Below, piece after piece: positions 18,247 through 24,625 of a stretch of DNA of 64,000 nucleotides. Origin of the DNA: Leptolinea sp. HRD-7 (lineage in GTDB: Bacteria; Chloroflexota; Anaerolineae; Anaerolineales; Anaerolineaceae). A program made the translations under genes and the position numbers. The DNA is taken from NCBI GenBank assembly GCA_024363285.1, contig AP024710.1, positions 1,431,001 through 1,495,000 on the forward strand, in the 5' to 3' direction. A model generated the notes under the pieces. It was not told the DNA's origin. It saw only the letters and a list, made by a program, of their open reading frames with translations, and ran no database searches. Position 1 is the first letter of the stretch; the number at the start of each line of letters is the position of its first letter.

Positions 18247-18266
18247 GTTGGGTCATGACCCAACCC
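18243..18266. repeat. REP-like palindrome, copy 2, spanning a stop and a start codon
   Basis: The same GTAGGTTGGGTCATG core as copy 1, with a perfect 20-nt palindrome at 18246-18265. The TAG at 18244-18246 ends the DinB gene and the central ATG at 18255-18257 begins the YdeI-like gene. Confidence 0.85.
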
Positions 18267-18857
18267 GCAAGTCAATCCGCTATTTTCTTCCCGTCGGCGG
18301 CTGATTTTCATACCTGGCTGGAAGTGCATCACACCAACACACGCGAACAGTGGGTGGGTTTTTTCAAGAAAGAATCCGGCAAACCCTCCATCACCTACCC
18401 GGAATCGGTGGATGAAGCCCTGTGTTTCGGCTGGATCGACGGGCTCCGTCAGAAGATTGACGAAGAATCGTACCGGGTGCGCTTCACCCCACGCAAGCCG
18501 GGCAGCACGTGGAGTACCGTCAACATCAAACGGGTCGAAGAGCTGACCGCCCTCGGCCGCATGATGCCGTCCGGGCTGGCTGCCTTTGACGTGCGCAAAG
18601 AGAAGTCATTCGGCGAGTTCACCTATGACAACCGCAGCCCGGATATGCCTGAACCGTATGCCGGCCTGCTGAAACAGAACGCGGCTGCCTGGGCGTACTA
18701 TCAGGCGCAGCCGCCGTCATACCGCAAGGTGGTCAACTGGTATGTGGTTGCCGCCAAGAAAGAAGAGACACGCCTTAAAAGGCTGTCAGAATTGATCGAG
18801 TGCTGCGCGGCCGGCCGGATGATCCCGGCGATGGAGAAGCTGAAGAAGTCAAAGTAA
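18255..18857 (+). CDS. YdeI/OmpD-associated family protein
   Basis: The 200-residue protein matches the YdeI family: FHTWLEVHHTNTREQWVGFFKK near 15-36, SVDEALCFGWIDGLRQK near 52-68 and RFTPRKPGSTWS near 77. The family (YdeI/OmpD-associated; sometimes named bacteriocin-protection protein) has no firm biochemistry. The start ATG is the centre of a REP-like palindrome and there is no separate ribosome-binding site; the DinB stop codon is 8 bp upstream, so translation may be by re-initiation. Confidence 0.85.
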   Translation: MTQPASQSAIFFPSAADFHTWLEVHHTNTREQWVGFFKKESGKPSITYPESVDEALCFGWIDGLRQKIDEESYRVRFTPRKPGSTWSTVNIKRVEELTALGRMMPSGLAAFDVRKEKSFGEFTYDNRSPDMPEPYAGLLKQNAAAWAYYQAQPPSYRKVVNWYVVAAKKEETRLKRLSELIECCAAGRMIPAMEKLKKSK

Positions 18858-18889
18858 CCTGGTTACATAGCTATTTCCTGCGTGCTATA

Positions 18890-18902
18890 CTTACATTGTA
18901 AG
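18890..18902. promoter_or_regulatory. Palindromic operator candidate upstream of the toxin-antitoxin pair
   Basis: CTTACA-T-TGTAAG is a perfect palindrome that overlaps a TATACT box (18886-18891). Such a site is where an AbrB/MazE-type antitoxin could bind to repress its own operon. Confidence 0.4.
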
Positions 18903-18917
18903 CACATTGCCGTGCCC

Positions 18918-18941
18918 GTATGTTGGGTTAAAACCCAACCT
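18918..18941. repeat. REP-like palindrome, copy 3 (diverged)
   Basis: GTTGGGTT-AA-AACCCAAC (18922-18939) with flanks close to copies 1 and 2; the centre is TTAAAA in place of TCATGA. It lies between the YdeI-like gene and the antitoxin gene. Confidence 0.75.
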
Positions 18942-18985
18942 GCAAACGCCGGTGGAAACCTATATATAACCTGCAGGAGGCCCCT

Positions 18986-19234
18986 ATGCTTCGGCGATTA
19001 TTCAAAACCGGAAACAGCGTTGTTCTATCGCTGCCACGGGAAATGCTGGATACCCTGAGCCTGACTGATGGTGATGAGGTCAGCCTTACGCTGGAAGAGG
19101 ATAACGGCCGCCGCCTGATCGTCACCAAGGTGGAAAAGACCACCCCCGCCACCGGGGTGGACGCGGATTTTTCCGGACATCTGGAAGAATTCATCAACCA
19201 GTACCGTACAGAACTGGAAGAGCTTTCCAAATGA
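18986..19234 (+). CDS. AbrB/MazE-type antitoxin
   Basis: The 82-residue protein begins with a SpoVT/AbrB swapped-hairpin DNA-binding domain (LFKTGNSVVLSLPREMLDTLSLTDGDEVSL, residues 5-34), the fold of MazE. The C-terminal part (55-82) is acidic and helical and is the likely toxin-binding tail. ATG at 18986 follows GGAGG. The Fic/Doc gene overlaps its stop codon as ATGA. As in other type II systems, it should neutralise the toxin and repress the operon. Confidence 0.85.
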   Translation: MLRRLFKTGNSVVLSLPREMLDTLSLTDGDEVSLTLEEDNGRRLIVTKVEKTTPATGVDADFSGHLEEFINQYRTELEELSK

Positions 19235-19632
19235 CCCTCTACCTGTCACCGCAGCAGGTTCTGTTCATCCATTATCGGCTGATCCATGAGACCGGCGGTC
19301 AGCCCGGTGTGCGCGACCTATCGGCGTTGACCGACGCGCTGACCCGCCCCCGTCACATAGAAAACGGCGCGGAAGCCTACCCCGGCCTGTATAAAAAAGC
19401 CGCCATACTGTTGGAAGCTCTGCTGCAGAATAAACCATTCGTAGACGGCAACCGCCGGACGGCCATTGGCGCGGTGGATATGTTTCTGCGGCTTAATGGT
19501 CAACGGCTGGGTGCTGACGGGCCTGAAATGATTCGTTATATAACCCGCTGCGCGCAGTCACCGGTCAGCCTGGAATACAGTGTGGCCTGGCTGTGGCAGT
19601 ACGCGCGTCCTTTGAACAGGCAGCACACATAG
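19231..19632 (+). CDS. Fic/Doc-family (death-on-curing) toxin with His-to-Lys change
   Basis: The 133-residue length and the sequence (LSPQQVLFIHYRLIHETGG start; DLSALTDALTRPR) are those of Doc toxins, which phosphorylate EF-Tu. The Fic loop reads NKPFVDGNRRTA at residues 67-78; Doc has His-x-Phe-x-Asp-x-Asn-Lys-Arg, so the catalytic His is Lys68 here, while Phe70, Asp72, Asn74 and the Arg pair remain. The codon is AAA. The toxin may be inactive, altered, or from a subgroup that normally has Lys. It overlaps the antitoxin gene by 4 bp. Confidence 0.85.
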   Translation: MTLYLSPQQVLFIHYRLIHETGGQPGVRDLSALTDALTRPRHIENGAEAYPGLYKKAAILLEALLQNKPFVDGNRRTAIGAVDMFLRLNGQRLGADGPEMIRYITRCAQSPVSLEYSVAWLWQYARPLNRQHT

Positions 19633-19678
19633 ATAATTCGGTCATAGAGGCCCCAACAACATACAATACAGGACCATC

Positions 19679-20560
19679 ATGAAAACTTTGAAATTCAAAA
19701 AGATCGATGCATTTACCGGCAGCGGTTCCTCCGGAAACCCGGCCGGGTATATCCATATGGATAGTCCAGGTGAGCTGACGGATGCTGAAATGCAGCGAAT
19801 TGGCTGGGAACTTAAGGGGTTTGTCAGCGAAGTGGGTTTCGTTTGGCAGGATGACGGGGTATACAACCTGCGTTATTTTTCATCAGACAGCGAAGTGGCC
19901 TTCTGCGGACACGCGACTATTGCAATTTTGTATGATCTGCTGAAGTCCAGCCCCGAGCCGCAGGTCACCTTTCGGGTGAAAGCCGGCGACCTGACGGCAT
20001 ACAACCGCATCAAAGAAGAGGATGCCGTCTACATCACCGCGCCCGCGCCAAAATATTTGGATCACAAGATTACCGTGGCGGAAGCGGCAGACGTGTTGGG
20101 TATCAACCCGGCAGATATTGACCCGGCAATGCCCATCCGCGTGATTGACGGCGGCCTGCGCACCCTGCTTGTGCCGATCAAGACGCTGGAAACGGTCTTG
20201 TCCATGTACCCGAACGAAGCGAAATTACGCCAGCTCAGCCTCGACCGCGAATTTGACATCACCCATGTGTTCACCCCGAAAACCTCCTTTGAGGATAACG
20301 CATTTCGGGTGCGGGTCTTCCCCCCGCGTTTTGGCTATCTGGAAGATCCGGCGACCGGGTCTGGGAATTCGGCCTTCGGATATTATCTGATTAGTGAAAA
20401 CCGCTGGCCGGGTGACATGACCCTGGAGCAGGGGCCGTCACGCGAAAACCCGAACATTGTGAAGATCAAGCGAAAGGTGGTCAACGGGGAGGAGCGCATC
20501 CTGTTCGGCGGCAGCGCCACCACGCGGATCACGGGTGAGTACCAGCTTCATTCTTTCTAG
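19679..20560 (+). CDS. PhzF-family isomerase/epimerase
   Basis: The 293-residue protein has the two-lobed diaminopimelate-epimerase fold of PhzF: KIDAFTGSGSSGNPAG at residues 8-23, catalytic Glu in SEVGFV, CGHATIA near 77-83 and LEDPATGSGNSAFG near 221. PhzF isomerises dihydrohydroxyanthranilate in phenazine synthesis, but no other phenazine gene is here, so it is one of the many PhzF-like proteins of unknown substrate. A hairpin follows the stop codon. Confidence 0.87.
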   Translation: MKTLKFKKIDAFTGSGSSGNPAGYIHMDSPGELTDAEMQRIGWELKGFVSEVGFVWQDDGVYNLRYFSSDSEVAFCGHATIAILYDLLKSSPEPQVTFRVKAGDLTAYNRIKEEDAVYITAPAPKYLDHKITVAEAADVLGINPADIDPAMPIRVIDGGLRTLLVPIKTLETVLSMYPNEAKLRQLSLDREFDITHVFTPKTSFEDNAFRVRVFPPRFGYLEDPATGSGNSAFGYYLISENRWPGDMTLEQGPSRENPNIVKIKRKVVNGEERILFGGSATTRITGEYQLHSF

Positions 20561-20585
20561 AAAAAATAAGTAATGTATCTTACAT

Positions 20586-20614
20586 AAACCCCATACCGCA
20601 CCGGTATGGGGTTT
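20586..20614 (+). terminator. Hairpin after the PhzF-like gene
   Basis: A 13-bp perfect stem (AAACCCCATACCG and complement) with a 3-nt loop lies 26 bp after the stop. The closing TTT gives a weak T-run only. Confidence 0.6.
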
Positions 20615-20732
20615 GATTGGCCGTGCACATTTGAGTGGCAAGGATTGCATAGACCGGATCAAATCTCGATAGAGTGACAAAATCTGGTGTATGATTTTCT
20701 CTGTATTTCCATACCAACACAACAGGGAAAAA

Positions 20733-21473
20733 ATGACCCGAATCGCCATACTCTCTGATATCCACGGCAACCTGCCGGCGCTGGAAGCGGTTATATCTGA
20801 TTTGCAAACCCGTCCCATTGACATGACCGTCGCCCTGGGTGACCTGGTCTCAGGCCCATTGTGGCCGGCTGAAACCGCTGACCTGCTGATGCGGCAAACC
20901 TGGATCTATGTGGCCGGTAACCATGACCGTCAACTGGTGCGGAAAGACGCAGCCACCTTCGGCCCCACCGATGAACTGGCCAATGCTGTGATCACCCCTT
21001 CACAGCGTGACTGGCTGCGCAGTCTGCCGCCCTCCCGTACCATTCTGGGGGATATCGTGTTGTTCCACGGCACTCCGGTGGATGACACCGGCTACCTTAC
21101 CGAAGATATTGGCCACGGCCGGGTGCACCTCTCCGCGCGAAAAGACATCGAAAACCGGCTCAGGGGGTACACCCAGCGGGTTTTTCTTTGCGGGCACACC
21201 CATATCCCCCGTGATATTCGCCTGCCCTCCGGCCAGATGATCGTCAACCCGGGCAGTGTGGGGCTGCCGGCTTATTTTGATCCCCACCCCGAACCGCACA
21301 TCGTGGAGACCGGGTCACCTGACGCGCGCTATGCCATTCTGACCATTACCGGTGAAAGCACGCAGGTGGACTTCATTTCGGTGCCGTATGACTGTGAAAA
21401 AGCGGCAGAACGCGCCCGAGTCAACCATCAACCGTATTGTGCCACCTGGCTGCAAACCGGCTTCGTTGAATAG
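20733..21473 (+). CDS. Calcineurin-like metallophosphoesterase, tandem copy 1
   Basis: Starting at ATG 20733 (AGGGA upstream) gives 246 residues. All metal-binding blocks of the YfcE/ApaH-like group are present: LSDIHGN (6-12), ALGDLVSGP near 35, GNHDR near 66, and CGHTHIP plus NPGSVGLP near 152 and 172. It should hydrolyse a phosphodiester or phosphomonoester. The next gene encodes a close paralogue 10 bp downstream. Confidence 0.9.
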   Translation: MTRIAILSDIHGNLPALEAVISDLQTRPIDMTVALGDLVSGPLWPAETADLLMRQTWIYVAGNHDRQLVRKDAATFGPTDELANAVITPSQRDWLRSLPPSRTILGDIVLFHGTPVDDTGYLTEDIGHGRVHLSARKDIENRLRGYTQRVFLCGHTHIPRDIRLPSGQMIVNPGSVGLPAYFDPHPEPHIVETGSPDARYAILTITGESTQVDFISVPYDCEKAAERARVNHQPYCATWLQTGFVE

Positions 21474-21483
21474 GAATAAATAC

Positions 21484-22227
21484 ATGAGTAAGATCGCCTT
21501 CCTCTCTGATATTCACGGCAACATTCTGGCGTTAGAAGCCGTAGTGGCAGACCTGTCCCGCCGCGGGGCTGATACTGTGGTCACCCTCGGTGACCTGGTC
21601 TCCGGTCCGCTCTGGCCGAAAGAAACGGCGGAGTATCTTATGAAACAGAACTGGGTGCAGATCGCTGGCAACCATGAACGCCAGATACTGACCATGCCGG
21701 ATGACAAAAAAGGCCCCTCTGACCGGTATGCCGACCAAATGCTTAATGAGGAGCAGCATGACTGGTTGCGCTCACTGCCAACATCTTTGGAGTTGAGCGA
21801 TGAGATCACCCTGTATCACGGCTCTCCCTGCGATGACCTGACCTACCTTCTGGAAGTCATCGAGAACGGCCGGGTGCAACTGGCCAGGCCGGATGTGATC
21901 ACTTCACGCCTGAACGGATTGAACCCGCCGGTACTGGCCTGCGGTCACTCACATACCCAGCGGGTGGTGCGGCTGCCAGAGGGTATGTTGATCATCAACC
22001 CGGGTAGTGTGGGCATGCCGGCTTACACCGATGACGGACCCCATCCGCATGTGCTTGAAACGGGGTCGCCCCACGCGCGCTATGCCATCCTTGAAAAGAC
22101 GGCTGCCGGTTGGGTACCGGAGCTGGTTTCGGTGGAATACGACCACGAACAAGCCGCCCGGCAGGCTGACCGTAACAACCGGCTCGAGTTGGCTATGGGG
22201 CTGCGCACCGGGTACGTCACGCTCTGA
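21484..22227 (+). CDS. Calcineurin-like metallophosphoesterase, tandem copy 2
   Basis: Starting at ATG 21484 gives 247 residues, collinear with copy 1 throughout and sharing blocks LSDIHGN, TLGDLVSGPLWP, GNHER, CGHSHTQR and NPGSVGMPAY. The frame is open into copy 1, but alignment with copy 1 fixes the start here. The pair arose by tandem duplication; the loops between blocks differ, so substrate preference may have diverged. The response-regulator gene follows after 28 bp. Confidence 0.9.
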   Translation: MSKIAFLSDIHGNILALEAVVADLSRRGADTVVTLGDLVSGPLWPKETAEYLMKQNWVQIAGNHERQILTMPDDKKGPSDRYADQMLNEEQHDWLRSLPTSLELSDEITLYHGSPCDDLTYLLEVIENGRVQLARPDVITSRLNGLNPPVLACGHSHTQRVVRLPEGMLIINPGSVGMPAYTDDGPHPHVLETGSPHARYAILEKTAAGWVPELVSVEYDHEQAARQADRNNRLELAMGLRTGYVTL

Positions 22228-22241
22228 CGTTTGCCATACCT

Positions 22242-22258
22242 GTATAATCAACTCCATG
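22242..22258 (+). promoter_or_regulatory. TATAAT box 8 nt before the response-regulator start (possible leaderless promoter)
   Basis: TATAAT at 22242-22247 and ATG at 22256, with no Shine-Dalgarno sequence between them. The +1 would fall next to the ATG. Confidence 0.45.
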
Positions 22259-22951
22259 AATACCATCCTGCTTGTCGAAGATACCCGCGAACTGGCGAAA
22301 CTGATCCGCACGGAACTGGAGTCTAACGGGTACATCGTCACCCTGGCGGAAGATGGCGAACAGGCCCTCAAGTTCTTTACCGGTCAACATCCTGATCTGG
22401 TTATCCTTGACTGGATGCTGCCTAAGGTTGACGGGTTGGAAGTGCTGCGCCGTATCCGGCAAAATTCCGCTGTGCCGGTGTTGATGCTCACCGCCCGCCG
22501 CGAAGAGACTGACCGGGTAATTGGCCTGGAAGTCGGCGCGGATGATTACCTCACCAAACCGTTCGGTATGCGTGAACTGGTGGCGCGGGTGCACGCGCAA
22601 CTGCGCCGCAGTGAGATGATCCAATCTGTACTGTCTTCTGATAAAGCCGGGCATGACGCGCCATTTTCCTGCGGCCCGTTGACGCTCGATCCGCCTGCCT
22701 ACTCCGCTGTGTTAAACGGGCAGCCATTGGACCTGACCCGCACGGAGTTCAACCTGTTGTCACTGCTGGCTCGAAACCCGGGACGTACCTTCAGCCGTAC
22801 TTACCTTCAGGAGACTATCTGGGGCGGCGTGTACATTTCCGGCGACCGCTCGGTGGATAATGCCGTACTGCGCCTGCGCCGTAAGTTGGAGTCAATGGGT
22901 GATTCCATTGAGACTGTCTGGGGCATCGGCTACCATTTTAACAAACCATGA
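22256..22951 (+). CDS. OmpR/PhoB-family response regulator
   Basis: Start at ATG 22256 gives 231 residues. The receiver domain has acidic residues at 8-9 (VEDT), phospho-acceptor Asp52 (LVILDWMLP), Thr79 region and Lys101 (YLTKPFG). The C-terminal winged helix (about 130-231) ends in RSVDNAVLRLRRKLE and GIGYHFN, typical of OmpR/PhoB. The kinase gene overlaps by ATGA. Four TGCGACA-type repeats with 11-bp period downstream of the kinase gene are candidate binding sites for this protein. Confidence 0.93.
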   Translation: MNTILLVEDTRELAKLIRTELESNGYIVTLAEDGEQALKFFTGQHPDLVILDWMLPKVDGLEVLRRIRQNSAVPVLMLTARREETDRVIGLEVGADDYLTKPFGMRELVARVHAQLRRSEMIQSVLSSDKAGHDAPFSCGPLTLDPPAYSAVLNGQPLDLTRTEFNLLSLLARNPGRTFSRTYLQETIWGGVYISGDRSVDNAVLRLRRKLESMGDSIETVWGIGYHFNKP

Positions 22952-24528
22952 ACAGCCGTTTCCGGTTCTCTTCGCTGCTGTTATCGGTACACCCGCTGCA
23001 AGGATTGGTGGAAGCCTATCTGGTGGGGCTGCTTATCCTCGCATCCACCTCACACCTGGAAGGTCTTGTAGATCCGTTTGTGGTGCAAACGGCCATGTTC
23101 TTCCTGTGTGGAAGCTGCGGCATGTGGGCTGTTCTGCGCATCCGACTCCCGGATACAGGTTGGTTCTGGAGATCACTGTCAGATGGTTTGACCGGTATGA
23201 TACTGAGCCTGGTCATGTTGTTTGGTATCTGGCCGTCAGGTAGTTTTCTCAAGTGGGATGCCATCTGGCGGTTGACCAGTTGGAGCACTGACCAGATCAT
23301 CATGGTCTTTTGTTTTACCGGCATCGGGTTCTTTTTTGCACGGATATTTGTGCGTTTGTGGCTGCGCTGGAATGCCATGCGCAAGAGACGCATGTTGTGG
23401 ACGATCACCAACGCCCACCTGATGGTGGCCATCGCTTTCGCGTTAATCTTTATCGTTATTTTTTTCCTGGTCACTCCCTATTCTTCAACGGCAGCACGCA
23501 TCTTACAGGAAACCCGGGACCCTATGGCGTCGGTGGCAACCAGCTTACTGGTCACGTTCTTCCCGGTGCTGTCTTTGATCGTTATCGGTCTGGTGGCAAC
23601 ATTAAGCGTGATCCTGCCGCCATCGGCTGTGTTCTCGTACTTTGTTTCCAGACGCATCACCCGCCGGTTGGAATCGTTGACAAAGACCACCGCCGCCCTG
23701 CGTGCCGGTGACTATACCGCCCGGGTGACGGTTGACGGCGAAGATGAGATCGCCCGGCTGCAATCCGATTTCAACGCCATGGCTGACAGGCTGTCAACCA
23801 CATTGCGTGACCTGAACACGGAAAAGAACAATACCGCGCAGATATTGCAGTCACGGCGCGATCTGATCGCCAGCGTGTCGCACGAATTGCGCACACCGGT
23901 AGCCACCCTGCGGGCTGCCATCGAAACCATGCTGGACCGCTGGGACAATACCCCGCCGGATGAAAACCGCCGTAAAGTCGCGTTGATGGAAAGCGAAATT
24001 CATCAACTTTCCGTGCTTATTGATGACCTGTTCACCCTGTCACAATCGGATGTCGATAATTTGTCGCTTGATTGCGCCCCTACGGATCTGCTGCCTCTGG
24101 TGAAAGAGGTGGTGGATGGTTTTTCTCCCCTGGCGTGGCAATCCGGCCGGGTGGAGGTCACCGCGCAGGTGCCGGAAAAACTACCGGCAGCACTGGTTGA
24201 TCCACGCCGGATGCGGCAGATATTATTGAATTTACTGCGGAACGGCGTCAGGCATACCCCTCCCGGCGGTATCGTGGCTGTGTCAGCCGCGCAGGTTGGT
24301 GACATCCTCCGCGTAGACGTGCGCGACACCGGCGAGGGAATTTCGCCTGATGATCTGGAACATATTTTTGAGCGGTTTTATCGGGGGACGAATGCCGCTC
24401 CGGAAAGCGCCGGCCTCGGGCTGGCGCTTGTCAAGGAACTGGTGGAAGCCATGGGGGGATGGATCAATGTGGAAAGCAAACCGGGGGAAGGAAGCTGCTT
24501 CAGCCTGACCCTTCCGATGGCGAAATAA
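22948..24528 (+). CDS. Membrane sensor histidine kinase with HAMP domain
   Basis: The 526-residue protein has about six N-terminal membrane helices (to residue 230), a HAMP linker (SRRITRRLESLTKTTAALRAG...), HisKA with phospho-acceptor His312 (SVSHELRTPVATL), N box LLRNGVRHTPPGG, G1 box DTGEGISPDDLEHIFERFYRG and G2 GLGLALVKELVEA. The polytopic sensor with short loops suggests sensing within the membrane, as in kinases for envelope stress. It is co-translated with the response regulator. Downstream genes for envelope hydrolases and an exporter are likely targets. Confidence 0.93.
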   Translation: MNSRFRFSSLLLSVHPLQGLVEAYLVGLLILASTSHLEGLVDPFVVQTAMFFLCGSCGMWAVLRIRLPDTGWFWRSLSDGLTGMILSLVMLFGIWPSGSFLKWDAIWRLTSWSTDQIIMVFCFTGIGFFFARIFVRLWLRWNAMRKRRMLWTITNAHLMVAIAFALIFIVIFFLVTPYSSTAARILQETRDPMASVATSLLVTFFPVLSLIVIGLVATLSVILPPSAVFSYFVSRRITRRLESLTKTTAALRAGDYTARVTVDGEDEIARLQSDFNAMADRLSTTLRDLNTEKNNTAQILQSRRDLIASVSHELRTPVATLRAAIETMLDRWDNTPPDENRRKVALMESEIHQLSVLIDDLFTLSQSDVDNLSLDCAPTDLLPLVKEVVDGFSPLAWQSGRVEVTAQVPEKLPAALVDPRRMRQILLNLLRNGVRHTPPGGIVAVSAAQVGDILRVDVRDTGEGISPDDLEHIFERFYRGTNAAPESAGLGLALVKELVEAMGGWINVESKPGEGSCFSLTLPMAK

Positions 24529-24541
24529 TCCCGCCGGTTTT

Positions 24542-24596
24542 TGCGACAAATTTGCGACAATTCTGAGACAGGCCTGCGACACCTGCCCGGTATCCT
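24542..24596 (+). promoter_or_regulatory. Pho-box-like array: four 7-mers at 11-bp period
   Basis: TGCGACA at 24542-24548 and 24553-24559, TGAGACA at 24564-24570 and TGCGACA at 24575-24581, each start exactly 11 bp from the last. A TATCCT box (24591-24596) follows nine bases after the final repeat. PhoB-type regulators bind 7-bp direct repeats spaced by 4 bp and sit where the -35 would be. Confidence 0.7.
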
Positions 24597-24622
24597 TTCT
24601 TCATTACTGAAAAGGATACCGG
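24587..24622 (+). promoter_or_regulatory. 12-bp hairpin covering the serine hydrolase ribosome-binding site
   Basis: CCGGTATCCTTT (24587-24598) pairs perfectly with AAAGGATACCGG (24611-24622) across a 12-nt loop. The right arm contains the AAGGA ribosome-binding site, nine bases before the ATG at 24626. In RNA the stem would hide this site; in DNA it could be an operator. Confidence 0.6.
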
Positions 24623-24625
24623 AAA

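Noticed and set aside
22231..22247. TTGCCA as the -35 of the response-regulator promoter
   Set aside because: It is only 5 bp from the TATAAT box.
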